Source: Nitrospiraceae bacterium UBA6898
GTDB taxonomy: Bacteria > Nitrospirota > Thermodesulfovibrionia > Thermodesulfovibrionales > UBA6898
NCBI GenBank assembly: GCA_002448975.1
Contig: DKBO01000182.1
Span: 6,197-20,904, forward strand
Direction of reading: 5' to 3'
DNA length: 14,708 bases
Part shown: positions 1 to 6,877 of the stretch, piece after piece
How positions within the stretch are numbered: the first letter of the stretch is position 1
Layout of the letters: the number at the start of each line of letters is the position of its first letter
The notes under the pieces: model-generated
Told to the model about the DNA's origin: nothing
Seen by the model: only the letters and a program-made list of their open reading frames with translations
The model's database searches: none
Program-made: the position numbers and the translations under genes

Positions 1-1149
1 GACAGCCGAGGCCATGTCCACGCTGGCACCCTTTTCCAGCATGTCGAGGAGGTGCTGATCGCCCGATTCTATGCCCAGCTTCAGCATGACGCATCCTGAT
101 TTTTTCAGTGCAAGGCAGAAATCAGTTTCAGCAAGATGCGGGCCGATGCGCGCAAATCCGTACCAGGGAATACCGGGGCTGTCCTTAGCAAGGGCGGTGA
201 GCACCGCAGGGCTGACGGCATTATCGAGAAGATGGATAAGCTTTGGATGTGCCTCGTCGGTAAGAAGGGCGAGGTCTGCCATGACCTGCCGCGGAGGTAC
301 CGGTATGAACGGATTTTCTTCTGCTTTTTCAGGGCAGAAGGCGCACTTGTTCCAGTAGCAACCCGTTGATGCACTGTAGGGAAGGATGCTTCCCGGCGAG
401 AGGTACTGATCCCAGGGTAGAGAGCGGTAATCCGGCGTCGGCAGGGCATCGCCGTCCGCAGAAATGCCCAGGAGCGACAGAAGCTTATTTTCACCCGGTC
501 CGGCGACCACATGGTCGACAAGACCTGCAAAAGGGTTCTTCCCCTGAAGACCTTTTCCCCAGGATGTGACCAGTCCCCCGCCCAGGATGATCCTGATCCC
601 CGGGTGCTCCCTGCGAATAAACCCGATCATCGCAAAAGCTGTCAGTGCCTGGCTCAGGTAATTGAGAGAGATCCCCACCGCCGAGGGCATGTCCCTTTCC
701 AGCATTTTTCCGAGCCGGTCACGAAAATAGGGATAAAATGCATTCCTCTCAGGCTTTTCAGCCGCGGCAAGGAGATCGCTGCTCCTTACCGGCGAAAGAC
801 CTTTTTGCGCATAATCGGCAAGTCCGACCTTCGTTCCCGGGAGAGATGCCTTCTCAAGAACTCTGCCGATATCCCTGATTGTCCGTGAATAACGGTCGAG
901 GTGATGGTACAGGTCCGGGTGTTGTAATGCGGAGAGGTTCTTGTCGCGGTTTTTGCATGCTCGCCTTGTCCACGCATCCACTGCTCTGTCAAACGGTTGC
1001 TCCTGGCTGAACAGATGAAGCATGCCCTCCAGGTTGGCATCGATAAGATTATGCCGGATCCCGTGGCAGGAGAGCATGCCCGAGAGCCTCGCAATTCCCG
1101 CGGGCGGTTCGCAGGGCTTGGCAACAGGCGGATAAATAAGGGATATCAA
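1..1149 (-). CDS. B12-binding-type radical SAM protein, C-terminus beyond window
   Basis: This frame is open from a stop at 1156-1158 to the window edge, so the C-terminus is missing. About 383 residues are visible. The N-terminus starts like the Rossmann-like (cobalamin-binding-type) domain of this superfamily (ISLIYPP, then PPAGIARLSG), and its second half follows after an insert (AVGISLNYL, then IRIILGGG). The radical SAM cluster motif is GCYWNKCAFC, with C264, C269 and C272 spaced C-x4-C-x2-C rather than the common C-x3-C-x2-C. Further on, LKLGIESGDQ is typical of the SAM-binding barrel of this superfamily. No DxHxxG cobalamin motif is visible. I chose a TTG start at 1149 because no ATG lies nearby in frame and the family begins at this ISLIYPP strand; a weak GAGTGAG lies just upstream. 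The superfamily assignment is firm. The substrate is unknown. Confidence 0.85.
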   Translation of the reverse strand, partial: MISLIYPPVAKPCEPPAGIARLSGMLSCHGIRHNLIDANLEGMLHLFSQEQPFDRAVDAWTRRACKNRDKNLSALQHPDLYHHLDRYSRTIRDIGRVLEKASLPGTKVGLADYAQKGLSPVRSSDLLAAAEKPERNAFYPYFRDRLGKMLERDMPSAVGISLNYLSQALTAFAMIGFIRREHPGIRIILGGGLVTSWGKGLQGKNPFAGLVDHVVAGPGENKLLSLLGISADGDALPTPDYRSLPWDQYLSPGSILPYSASTGCYWNKCAFCPEKAEENPFIPVPPRQVMADLALLTDEAHPKLIHLLDNAVSPAVLTALAKDSPGIPWYGFARIGPHLAETDFCLALKKSGCVMLKLGIESGDQHLLDMLEKGASVDMASAV

Positions 1150-1394
1150 GGTATCTCACTCTACCAGATATCCATTTTCTCCTTCAAGTGCCTCAGTTCT
1201 TACGAGGGTCTGGACAGCCGAACCAAAGAATGCGCCGGAACACTTATTATGACATTGCCGATCATGTTGTTGTATATTCGGGCAGCCTTCTTTCTCCAGT
1301 CGTTCCGTTGATGCGGGGAAGGAGCGCGAAAGGCATTATGCCAGCGTGCATGCGGGATAGCGGAGTGCAGGTTGAACGTTCCTGGAATTATACC

Positions 1395-1784
1395 TTAATA
1401 GCCATAATCGCCGATCTCGATGTGCACGAGAATCCCGTTTTGAAAGGTAAGGTAACGAACGAACTGAAGCGAACCGAAATCATATACCCATTCTTGTATC
1501 TCGACGAATTCTTCGACCAGGAATGGCTGTCGATATGCTTCTTCTTCGCGTTTATTCCCGTTGGGGAATATATCTCTGAAGAAATCCCTTCTTATGTTTT
1601 TTTCATAGCGGACACTGCGGAACGTCGGCTCTCCACACTTCATCAGGACATCGTACATCCTGTCACCACGAGAGACGATCCCCTTGTCGCACCTGAGATT
1701 GCCGAGGATCGCGGCGGCCTGCATGTCGGGCATCGGGAAAAAGAGCATCAGGAGCAGGGTTATTATTTTCAGCCATGCAACCAT
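1395..1784 (-). CDS. DUF2845 family secreted protein
   Basis: The product has 129 residues. An N-terminal signal peptide runs from about residue 1 to 25 (basic start, then a run such as IITLLLMLFF, ending near MQAAA). The mature part opens with LRCDKGIVSRGD, followed by DVLMKCGEP; this pair of cysteine segments is the hallmark of DUF2845. The chosen ATG is preceded by GAGGAGG at a good distance. An upstream in-frame ATG at 1820 would place 12 basic residues before the signal peptide and has no comparable ribosome binding site. The gene starts 20 bases after the stop of the lipoprotein gene at 1805-2140, so the two are probably one transcript. The family has no established function. Two conserved Cys and export suggest a periplasmic or envelope role. 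Confidence 0.85.
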   Translation of the reverse strand: MVAWLKIITLLLMLFFPMPDMQAAAILGNLRCDKGIVSRGDRMYDVLMKCGEPTFRSVRYEKNIRRDFFRDIFPNGNKREEEAYRQPFLVEEFVEIQEWVYDFGSLQFVRYLTFQNGILVHIEIGDYGY

Positions 1785-1804
1785 ATTGTATCGCCTCCTC
1801 CGGA

Positions 1805-2140
1805 TTACTGCGTCCGGCATACAACGTTATACACCAGCTCGTCACCCGACTGAGCTTTGATACTGAACCAGGTCGGATCAATATGGGCACTTTCGAGGAT
1901 GCGTACTCTTTTTTTCGTGCAGTCGATTTCATAATGATATTTCACAGAATCGGTCCCTGCCCAAACCAGGACGGTGCCGGCAGCGGTCTGCTCTACACTG
2001 CTCGGATCATAAAGGAACTTGTCTCCGTAGGCACTTTCCTGGAGAAGCGTCCAGGTGGACTGACGAGTGGAGGAACAGCCCGCAATAACCATAAGTGCAA
2101 CGGCAGCGAGTATCATGATTCTTCTCGGATATGGCCGCAT
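1805..2140 (-). CDS. small lipoprotein, adhesin-E-like
   Basis: The product has 111 residues. A signal sequence ends in a lipobox (VIAGC, lipidated Cys at residue 22), so it should be an inner- or outer-membrane lipoprotein. The mature domain reads as a short beta-rich fold (STWTLLQES, DKFLYDPSSV, VLVWAGTDSV, YHYEIDCTKKR) and ends with VVCRT. This resembles the surface-adhesin-E-like/DUF4124-type small lipoproteins that begin by describing a residue-by-residue 'W ... YDPSSI' strand; I treat that as a resemblance, not a proof. Start choice is uncertain: ATG 2140 gives a natural n-region (MRPYPRR), while ATG 2116 has GAGAAG five bases upstream. Longer starts at 2182 and 2209 lack any ribosome binding site. 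It is followed closely by the DUF2845 gene, suggesting a two-gene envelope operon. Confidence 0.75.
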   Translation of the reverse strand: MRPYPRRIMILAAVALMVIAGCSSTRQSTWTLLQESAYGDKFLYDPSSVEQTAAGTVLVWAGTDSVKYHYEIDCTKKRVRILESAHIDPTWFSIKAQSGDELVYNVVCRTQ

Positions 2141-2144
2141 CTTC

Positions 2145-2160
2145 AAAGGGGAACCCCTTT
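2145..2160. repeat. 7-bp perfect inverted repeat next to lipoprotein start
   Basis: AAAGGGG-AA-CCCCTTT lies 4 to 19 bases upstream of the chosen ATG of the lipoprotein gene (minus strand). On the mRNA it would hide the only G-rich stretch available as a ribosome binding site. It could therefore be a small translational control hairpin or an operator. A two-base centre is too small for a hairpin loop, so the inner pairs would have to open. Confidence 0.4.
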
Positions 2161-2238
2161 CTGCTGCATGTAACTGCTTCATAAAGCACGCACCGTTGCA
2201 ACCGGACAAGCTGCTGAAGCACGAAGGCCGGTTAATTC

Positions 2239-2247
2239 ATAATAGCA
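2239..2247 (-). promoter_or_regulatory. putative extended -10 promoter for lipoprotein/DUF2845 operon
   Basis: On the minus strand TGC-TATTAT matches an extended -10 element (TGnTATAAT, one mismatch). It lies about 100 bases upstream of the lipoprotein start and no good -35 is seen. A direct repeat GCATAC-CT-GCATAC (2245-2258) overlaps and adjoins it and could be a regulator site. Assigned from position and motif only. Confidence 0.35.
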
Positions 2248-2268
2248 TACCTGCATACTGAACTATAT

Positions 2269-2280
2269 CATGCCGGCATG
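2269..2280. repeat. 12-bp perfect palindrome in divergent promoter region
   Basis: CATGCCGGCATG is a perfect 12-bp palindrome in the region between the minus-strand lipoprotein operon and the plus-strand PilZ operon. It sits about 22 bases upstream of the minus-strand -10 box, a plausible operator position. Palindromes of this size also occur by chance. Confidence 0.3.
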
Positions 2281-2321
2281 TCGAAAGAGCTGAAAAGGGT
2301 TGTAAGGAGGGTTTCCATCAC

Positions 2322-2350
2322 TTGCATAATCGTTCTTCTCCTATTATGAT
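2322..2350 (+). promoter_or_regulatory. sigma70-like promoter for the PilZ operon
   Basis: TTGCAT (2322-2327), a 17-bp spacer, then TATGAT (2345-2350). The predicted start of transcription is near 2357, leaving a leader of about 30 bases before the ATG at 2386. An inverted repeat GTACCT (2351-2356) / AGGTAC (2369-2374) brackets the predicted start and could be an operator. Confidence 0.55.
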
Positions 2351-2385
2351 GTACCTATAAAGATTTTCAGGTACAGGTGGGGTGT

Positions 2386-2642
2386 ATGGATAGGGATGAA
2401 CGGGAGAACTCACTAGTAGCGTTCTGCCTTGAGAGCGTAGCTGCCGCAAGCAAGATCCTTGAGGTGTCGGGGATGCTATTTTGGCATCTCCGGTTACGCG
2501 CTGCTACCGCAAGGCCATGGAGAAAAAGCTTTTGGCTGCCGACCGCTGGAAACGTTACTCACGTGCAGCGGATGAAGAACATGAAGAACGTGCTGTTACC
2601 ACGCCCTCAGGCGGTAAGATGACCGGGGCAATACTGCCATGA
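2386..2642 (+). pseudogene. small unknown gene with a -1 frame change midway
   Basis: An ATG at 2386 with AGGTGGGG five bases upstream opens a convincing coding frame (MDRDERENSLVAFCLESVAA, then ASKILEVSG). From about 2463 the frame one base back takes over with better coding character (DAILASPVTRCYRKAMEKK, then LLAADRWKRYSRAADEEHEE). It ends in TGA at 2640-2642, overlapping the ATG of the PilZ gene as ATGA, the usual sign of translational coupling. The downstream frame is blocked upstream by TGA at 2460-2462, so the switch must lie after that. If the first frame is kept, it ends at 2622 without coupling. The joined product would be about 85 residues. I recognise no family. A base-pairing hairpin GGGGATGC/GCATCTCC (2469-2490, one G-U pair) sits at the junction. 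An indel, an assembly error or a real ribosomal shift would all fit; no classical slippery heptamer is present at the junction. Confidence 0.5.
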
Positions 2643-3325
2643 AAGAGGTCATCATTGCCGAGGATATTAACACCCTCCTCTCGCAAGAGCAGAATTTCCT
2701 CAGCCGATCTGACATCAGAATTACCGAAGCCCGTTCAAACGGCAACGCCCTGGAACTTCATCGGGACCGCAAGGCTAATCTTATCATCTCGCATCTCGAT
2801 GCTGCAGATATGAGCGGGGAAACGTTCTGTTCTCTGGTGCGCGGCGATGAAGCCCTGTGCAGCGTTTCGATCATTCTTGTCTGCTCAGGACGGGAGGAGG
2901 ACATTGCGCGGTGCGTGCAGTGCAATGCCAATGCCTTCATCTCCCGACCGGTCAATACTGCCGTCCTGCTTCAGGAGGCACACCGGTTTCTGCATATCCC
3001 GCTGCGGATGAACTGCAGGGTTCCGGTAAAAATCAGGGTGGATGGCCAGTCACGGGGAAGACATTTCACCGGCATGATTGAGAACATCAGTACCGCGGGG
3101 ATGCTGTTCTGGTCCGCGGGAGGATTGCTTGAAGGTGATACGGTTCAGGGCTCGTGTTCCCTTTCCGGCAGCAGGCAGGTGACGGTGTCGGGCGAAGTGG
3201 TTCGGGTTCTCCCGGGGAGGTCCGGGGCTGAGTCGGGCTATGGGGTGAGTTTTGCCGATATCAGTACAGAGGCTGCTTCTGCGATCAGACGCCTTACGGA
3301 AGAACGGAAAGAGGACTGTATTTAG
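2639..3325 (+). CDS. degenerate receiver plus PilZ domain protein (c-di-GMP receptor)
   Basis: The product has 228 residues and two domains. Residues 1-118 are a receiver fold: the acidic pair E8-D9 is present and the strand LIISHLDAADMSGE aligns with the phosphorylation strand, but the acceptor Asp is His52. The conserved Lys is Arg103 (AFISRPV), so phosphorylation is unlikely. Residues 120-215 are a PilZ domain with both ligand motifs: RMNCR (RxxxR, residues 123-127) and NISTAG (NxSxxG, 149-154). It should therefore bind cyclic di-GMP in the cytoplasm, while the receiver may act as a protein-binding or dimer module. The ATG overlaps the stop of the preceding small gene (ATGA). The thioesterase gene follows 61 bases downstream. 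No effector domain is attached, so the output must be through a partner. Confidence 0.88.
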   Translation: MKEVIIAEDINTLLSQEQNFLSRSDIRITEARSNGNALELHRDRKANLIISHLDAADMSGETFCSLVRGDEALCSVSIILVCSGREEDIARCVQCNANAFISRPVNTAVLLQEAHRFLHIPLRMNCRVPVKIRVDGQSRGRHFTGMIENISTAGMLFWSAGGLLEGDTVQGSCSLSGSRQVTVSGEVVRVLPGRSGAESGYGVSFADISTEAASAIRRLTEERKEDCI

Positions 3326-3386
3326 GAGAAGTTCTGCGGACGCAGATGCTGCGCAGTGTCAGGGCAGTCAGGACCTCGGGGAAAAC

Positions 3387-3749
3387 ATGGAAAATTACAA
3401 GCTCGTTCTTCCGGAACACCTTAACCATTACGGCTTTCTCTTCGGCGGCAATCTGTTGAAGTGGGTGGACGAAACTGCCTGGATCGCGGCAAGTCAGGAT
3501 TTTGCCGGCTGCAATTTCGTGACGATTGCCATGGATACCGTGGAATTCAAGAAGACCGTCAAGCAAGGGGCCATTCTCCGCATGAGCGCTCAAAGAGGAA
3601 GGGTCGGAAACACATCCGTACAGTATGCGATTTCGGTCTTTGCTGCGGATATAGAGACCGGAGTGGAAGAGATGGTATTTTCCACCACCATCACCTTTGT
3701 GCGGATTGATGGAGAGGGGAGAAAGATAAGTCTTCCCACTCCTGCATAG
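3387..3749 (+). CDS. hotdog-fold acyl-CoA thioesterase (YciA/BACH-like)
   Basis: The product has 120 residues, the usual size of a single-domain hotdog acyl-CoA hydrolase. It hydrolyses acyl-CoA to free acid and CoA in the cytoplasm. The signature is clear: LPEHLNHYGFLFGGNLLKW then VDETAWIAA, matching the family's P-x-x-x-N-x-x-G-x-x-F-G-G segment with Asn13 and Asp28 at the catalytic positions. The central helix is followed by strands carrying the usual MDTVEFKKTVKQG (residues 49-61) and TTITFVRID. ATG 3387 follows GGGGAA; the frame extends upstream to 3252 but overlaps the PilZ gene without homology, so that longer form is rejected. The position after the PilZ gene suggests a shared transcript, but a functional link is not evident. 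Substrate chain length cannot be read from the sequence. Confidence 0.9.
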   Translation: MENYKLVLPEHLNHYGFLFGGNLLKWVDETAWIAASQDFAGCNFVTIAMDTVEFKKTVKQGAILRMSAQRGRVGNTSVQYAISVFAADIETGVEEMVFSTTITFVRIDGEGRKISLPTPA

Positions 3750-3853
3750 ACTGGGAGAGTTGTCAGGTTTTCTGCACACAGGGGGATCTGCCCATTGCCG
3801 GCATATCACGATGTGCATTACAGACCGGGAATGATGTGAGGTAACAGAGCTTC

Positions 3854-4324
3854 ATGAAAAACACGGGATATTTCCTTTATCTGCTTCTGCTCGGCATATG
3901 GACAGGCGGGATATTCATGTTCACCGTTGTCGTCACCCCGGTCATCTTCAAAGCCTTTGACCGGGATATGGCCGGCGCTATTGTCGGCAGACTTTTTCCG
4001 GGCTATTTCTTCTTCATCCTTATCACGGTTGCCCTGACTGCGACGTTCCTTTTTTTTGCCTGGTCGGCGCGAACAGGCACTGCGTTTACCGTGTCGGTTG
4101 TTCTCGTGATGATCGCACTTGCTATTGCGCTCTATATCAATTTCAGCCTTCATCCGCGGATGCAGAGCGTAAAGAAGGAGATCCCGTCTTTTGCGGGCAC
4201 TCCCCCCGGACATCCTTTCCGTGTGAAGTTCAGAATGCTGCATGCGGAGAGCGCCGTGCTCAACCTTATACTCTTTGCTGACGGCATTGCCCTCGTTGCC
4301 CTTGCAGCATTTTCAAGAAAGTGA
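3854..4324 (+). CDS. DUF4149 integral membrane protein
   Basis: The product has 156 residues with four predicted membrane helices, at about residues 5-27, 49-71, 77-97 and 130-152. The opening helix with LLLGIWTGGIFMFTVVVTP and the following F-D-R-D segment are typical of the DUF4149/TMEM205-like family. Between helices 3 and 4 lies a soluble loop with LHPRMQ and FRVKFRMLHAESAVLNL, in which the conserved H-P and H-x-x-S residues of the family appear. The function is unknown; it acts in the inner membrane. The start has GAGG about 12 bases upstream. The gene lies 104 bases after the thioesterase and converges with the AEC permease gene, leaving only 23 bases between stops. A short inverted repeat CCTGA/TCAGG there is too weak to call a terminator. 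Confidence 0.82.
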   Translation: MKNTGYFLYLLLLGIWTGGIFMFTVVVTPVIFKAFDRDMAGAIVGRLFPGYFFFILITVALTATFLFFAWSARTGTAFTVSVVLVMIALAIALYINFSLHPRMQSVKKEIPSFAGTPPGHPFRVKFRMLHAESAVLNLILFADGIALVALAAFSRK

Positions 4325-4347
4325 TCCCGCCTGACATATCCTCATGA

Positions 4348-5283
4348 TCAGGGTATATGGGTTCCCAGGAAGATGACTGCGGGAAGCGTAAAGAACGAAA
4401 GAACCGTTGTCACGACGATCATGAAGGCAGCAAGAGAGACATCCAAGTTGAAGCGGGCGGCAACCAGAAGAGAAAGCACCATGGCAGGCATGGCACCTTC
4501 AATACTGCATGATGTCAGGGCAATGCCCGTAAGACCAAGCATCCGGGCGGTACCATAGGCAATGAGCGGGCCTGCCACAAGCTTGATGACAACCGCGGGG
4601 ATGATGGCATAGGCGTGCTTTACCTTTGGCAGGGAAAGGGCGAGCCCTATGCTGAAGATCATGAGCGGGACGACGAGGCTGCCGAGCATATCGAGTGTTG
4701 TTAAGGTAAATACCGGCAGTGATATCCCAGACTGATGCAGTGCCATGCCGATAAAAATCCCCCAGACGGGAGGCAGGGATGCAATGGTCTTCAGGGATTC
4801 CTTGCGGCTGAGCTTCTTACCCTCTCCGTACTTTGCCGCAAGCGCTGCCCCCGCAAGCCAGAGGAGCGGGGTCGTTGCAAGCAGATCGTAGAAGAGCGCG
4901 TATTTTGCCGCTGTGCCCCCATAAAGCCCGGTAAGGATTGGCAGCCCGAGATAGGTTACATTGCCGAAGGCCGATGCAATGAGAAGGACGCCCGTTTCCT
5001 GAGAAGACAGGCGCATCTTTTTTCCCGTGAAACCATAGACCCCGGCTGCGAGCATCAGTGCAGCCCCTGTTGTGATCACTGCCGTTACCGGCACCAGCAC
5101 CGTTTCCCTGTCGATCGGGGACTGGCAGAGCGTCTTGATGCAGAGTGCAGGGAGGAAGAGGTTCAGCACACAGGCATTGATCACCCCGCGCACGTCATCG
5201 GGATCAATTCCTCCCGGCCGTATACGGCTGAAAAGGACTCCGGCAAGGATGATGAGGCCGAAAGAGAGAAGTATTTCATGCAT
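4348..5283 (-). CDS. AEC family (auxin efflux carrier-like) permease
   Basis: The product has 311 residues and about ten membrane helices, the normal size for bacterial AEC family transporters, which export or move small organic acids. The N-terminus MHEILLSFGLIILAGVLF and the following LNLFLPALCIKTL match helix 1-2 of the family. The C-terminal half carries LVVPLMIFSIGLALSLP and the crossover region SCSIEGAMPAMVLSLLVA. The longer frame to 5655 would extend far into the divergent GGDEF gene and lacks homology, so it is rejected. No ribosome binding site precedes ATG 5283; instead a TATAAT box ends seven bases before it, suggesting a leaderless message. The substrate cannot be told from the sequence. 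Confidence 0.9.
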   Translation of the reverse strand: MHEILLSFGLIILAGVLFSRIRPGGIDPDDVRGVINACVLNLFLPALCIKTLCQSPIDRETVLVPVTAVITTGAALMLAAGVYGFTGKKMRLSSQETGVLLIASAFGNVTYLGLPILTGLYGGTAAKYALFYDLLATTPLLWLAGAALAAKYGEGKKLSRKESLKTIASLPPVWGIFIGMALHQSGISLPVFTLTTLDMLGSLVVPLMIFSIGLALSLPKVKHAYAIIPAVVIKLVAGPLIAYGTARMLGLTGIALTSCSIEGAMPAMVLSLLVAARFNLDVSLAAFMIVVTTVLSFFTLPAVIFLGTHIP

Positions 5284-5290
5284 ACCGGGG

Positions 5291-5319
5291 ATTATACGAC
5301 AACAGAAGGCCATTCGCAA
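5291..5319 (-). promoter_or_regulatory. sigma70-like promoter giving leaderless AEC transcript
   Basis: On the minus strand: TTGCGA (5314-5319), a 17-bp spacer, then a perfect TATAAT (5291-5296). Only seven bases separate the -10 box from the ATG at 5283, so transcription should begin at or within a base or two of the start codon. Confidence 0.65.
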
Positions 5320-5393
5320 AAAGCGGAAAAAACGTTTGCAGCTGCACGGACGTGTCGGCAGAGGACAGGGCTGAACAGTAAATGAGGTATGTG

Positions 5394-5422
5394 TTGATAC
5401 GTTTCTCTGCGTGGAGTAAAAT
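5394..5422 (+). promoter_or_regulatory. sigma70-like promoter for GGDEF/lipoprotein operon
   Basis: TTGATA (5394-5399), a 17-bp spacer, then TAAAAT (5417-5422). Twelve bases remain before ATG 5435, so the leader should be only about six bases long. A GGAG touches the ATG directly, too close to act as a normal ribosome binding site. Confidence 0.6.
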
Positions 5423-5434
5423 ATAAACTCGGAG

Positions 5435-6877
5435 ATGGAAAACGAAACCCGTACCCGCCAGGAGCCCATCGGGGAGAAAGCGGCGCAGCCCTTTTTCCCC
5501 CTGACCATTACCGGCAAGATCCTGCTCGGATTTCTGTTGCTCTCGGTTCTCGTCGTTATCATATCATGGTACGCGATCTCGAATCTCGAACGACTGAACA
5601 GGATTACCCAGGGCATTCTCAAGAGAGATGCCGAGGTAATTGATACCGCGGACAAGCTGATCGACAGTATCCTGACCCAGGAACTCTATGCCAGAAGATA
5701 CGGGATACTGAAAAGCAGGGACATGATTGCACTTTATTGGGATCGGAGCAGGGAATTTGAGCAGATGATGAACAGGATTGCCTCCCTGCCGGGAAGCGGT
5801 GATATACCGATCAGCTACCTCAACAATCTTTATGCTGGCTATAAACAGCTCTCTGCGCGATATCTGCAGAATCCGGGATCCGTTTCCGCCCCGAGATATC
5901 ATGAGGAAATGCAGAAAACGCAGGACGAGATCATCGGAATACTCAAAACAGTCTCTGCAGATGCGCACCGGGCACAGAACGAAAAAATGGTTCTGACGGC
6001 AAAGATCAGCTCTGAGGCATCCAGGGTTTCCTGGATATTGTGTGTTTCCGGTATCACCCTGGGAGCATTCGTTGTTTTTTGGAGCACCCGAAATATTGCA
6101 AGCTCCATTCAGCAGCTGAAGCTTGCAACAAGGGAAATATCCGAGGGAAAGTTCGACTACACATCGATGATTCATAATCGTGACGAACTGGGAGAACTGT
6201 CCCTTGCATTCAGTGAAATGACGAAGAGGCTGAAGCGCCTTGAAACGATGTATCTTGATGCGAGCCCCCTGACCCGGCTTCCGGGAGGTGTCGCCATAGA
6301 CAACATTTTGAGAAAGAGGATCTCCGACGGCGCGCCCTTCGCCTTTTGTCTTATTGATATGGATAACTTCAAGGCCTTTAGCGACTATTACGGCTACGCA
6401 AAGGGCAGTGAGGTGATAAAGGCTGTTGCAAGAATTGTGGAATCGGTAATCAGTGATCTGGGAGCTGAAGAAGACTTCGTGGGACATATCGGCGGGGATG
6501 ATTTTGCGGTCATTACCGTACCCGAACGGTATAAGGCTTTAGCATCTGCTGTTATCGAGCGATTTGACAGGGAAATACCCGATTTCTACGCGCAGAAGGA
6601 CCGGGAACGGGGATATATTGTTGCGAAGAGCCGTCATGGGCAAGAGATGCAATTTCCGGTGATGACCATATCCATTGCGGTGGTAACGAACCTGTATCAT
6701 GTGCTCGTCGACCCCGTCCAGGTCGGCGAGATAGTCGCTGAATTAAAGGAGTATGCCAAGTCCATACCCGAAAGCATTTATGTGGTAGACAGCCGCAGGG
6801 CAGAAGTGGCGCAGGCTGTGCAGGATGCAACAGTCATACCGTTTTCCCCAAAGAATACAAAGGCTGCGGGTGAATGA
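5435..6877 (+). CDS. membrane sensor with HAMP and GGDEF-type (GGDDF) domain
   Basis: The product has 480 residues. A cytoplasmic tail is followed by helix 1 (about 28-48), a mostly helical periplasmic sensor region (about 49-199, with QELYARRYGILKSRDMI), helix 2 (200-217), HAMP (about 218-270, HNRDELGELSLAFSEM) and a GGDEF domain (about 272-440). In the GGDEF domain the usual LTGLPNR is LTRLPGG (residue 279 on), the metal/substrate segment CLIDMDNFKAFSDYYG is intact, and the signature loop is HIGGDDF (351-357). The fourth position of that loop is thus Asp instead of the usual Glu, so cyclase activity is uncertain; it may be a weak cyclase or a GTP-binding regulator. The periplasmic part resembles that of QseE/GlrK-type kinases (my recollection of the family). 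Its stop overlaps the start of the lipoprotein gene (ATGA), so the two are coupled. Confidence 0.87.
   Translation: MENETRTRQEPIGEKAAQPFFPLTITGKILLGFLLLSVLVVIISWYAISNLERLNRITQGILKRDAEVIDTADKLIDSILTQELYARRYGILKSRDMIALYWDRSREFEQMMNRIASLPGSGDIPISYLNNLYAGYKQLSARYLQNPGSVSAPRYHEEMQKTQDEIIGILKTVSADAHRAQNEKMVLTAKISSEASRVSWILCVSGITLGAFVVFWSTRNIASSIQQLKLATREISEGKFDYTSMIHNRDELGELSLAFSEMTKRLKRLETMYLDASPLTRLPGGVAIDNILRKRISDGAPFAFCLIDMDNFKAFSDYYGYAKGSEVIKAVARIVESVISDLGAEEDFVGHIGGDDFAVITVPERYKALASAVIERFDREIPDFYAQKDRERGYIVAKSRHGQEMQFPVMTISIAVVTNLYHVLVDPVQVGEIVAELKEYAKSIPESIYVVDSRRAEVAQAVQDATVIPFSPKNTKAAGE

Noticed and set aside
1388..1393. TATAAT on the minus strand just after the DUF2845 gene
   Set aside because: No -35 partner and about 240 bases from the radical SAM start; probably chance, so not listed as a promoter.
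1205..1394. In-frame open continuation after the DUF2845 stop, about 60 codons on the minus strand
   Set aside because: No start codon with a ribosome binding site and no protein-like pattern; read-through is not needed to explain anything.
2351..2640. A cyclic-di-GMP riboswitch ahead of the PilZ gene
   Set aside because: I looked for the conserved GEMM-type core and did not find it; the region is better explained as the small coding gene.
4735..5385. 216-residue open frame on the plus strand
   Set aside because: Antisense to the AEC permease, Cys- and Arg-rich low-likelihood composition, no family resemblance.
5284..5655. N-terminal extension of the AEC permease
   Set aside because: It would overlap the divergent GGDEF gene by over 200 bases and cross a strong promoter; family homology begins at 5283.
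5564..6487. 307-residue open frame on the minus strand
   Set aside because: It lies wholly antisense to the GGDEF gene, has no recognisable domain or ribosome binding site, and the plus-strand protein explains the sequence.
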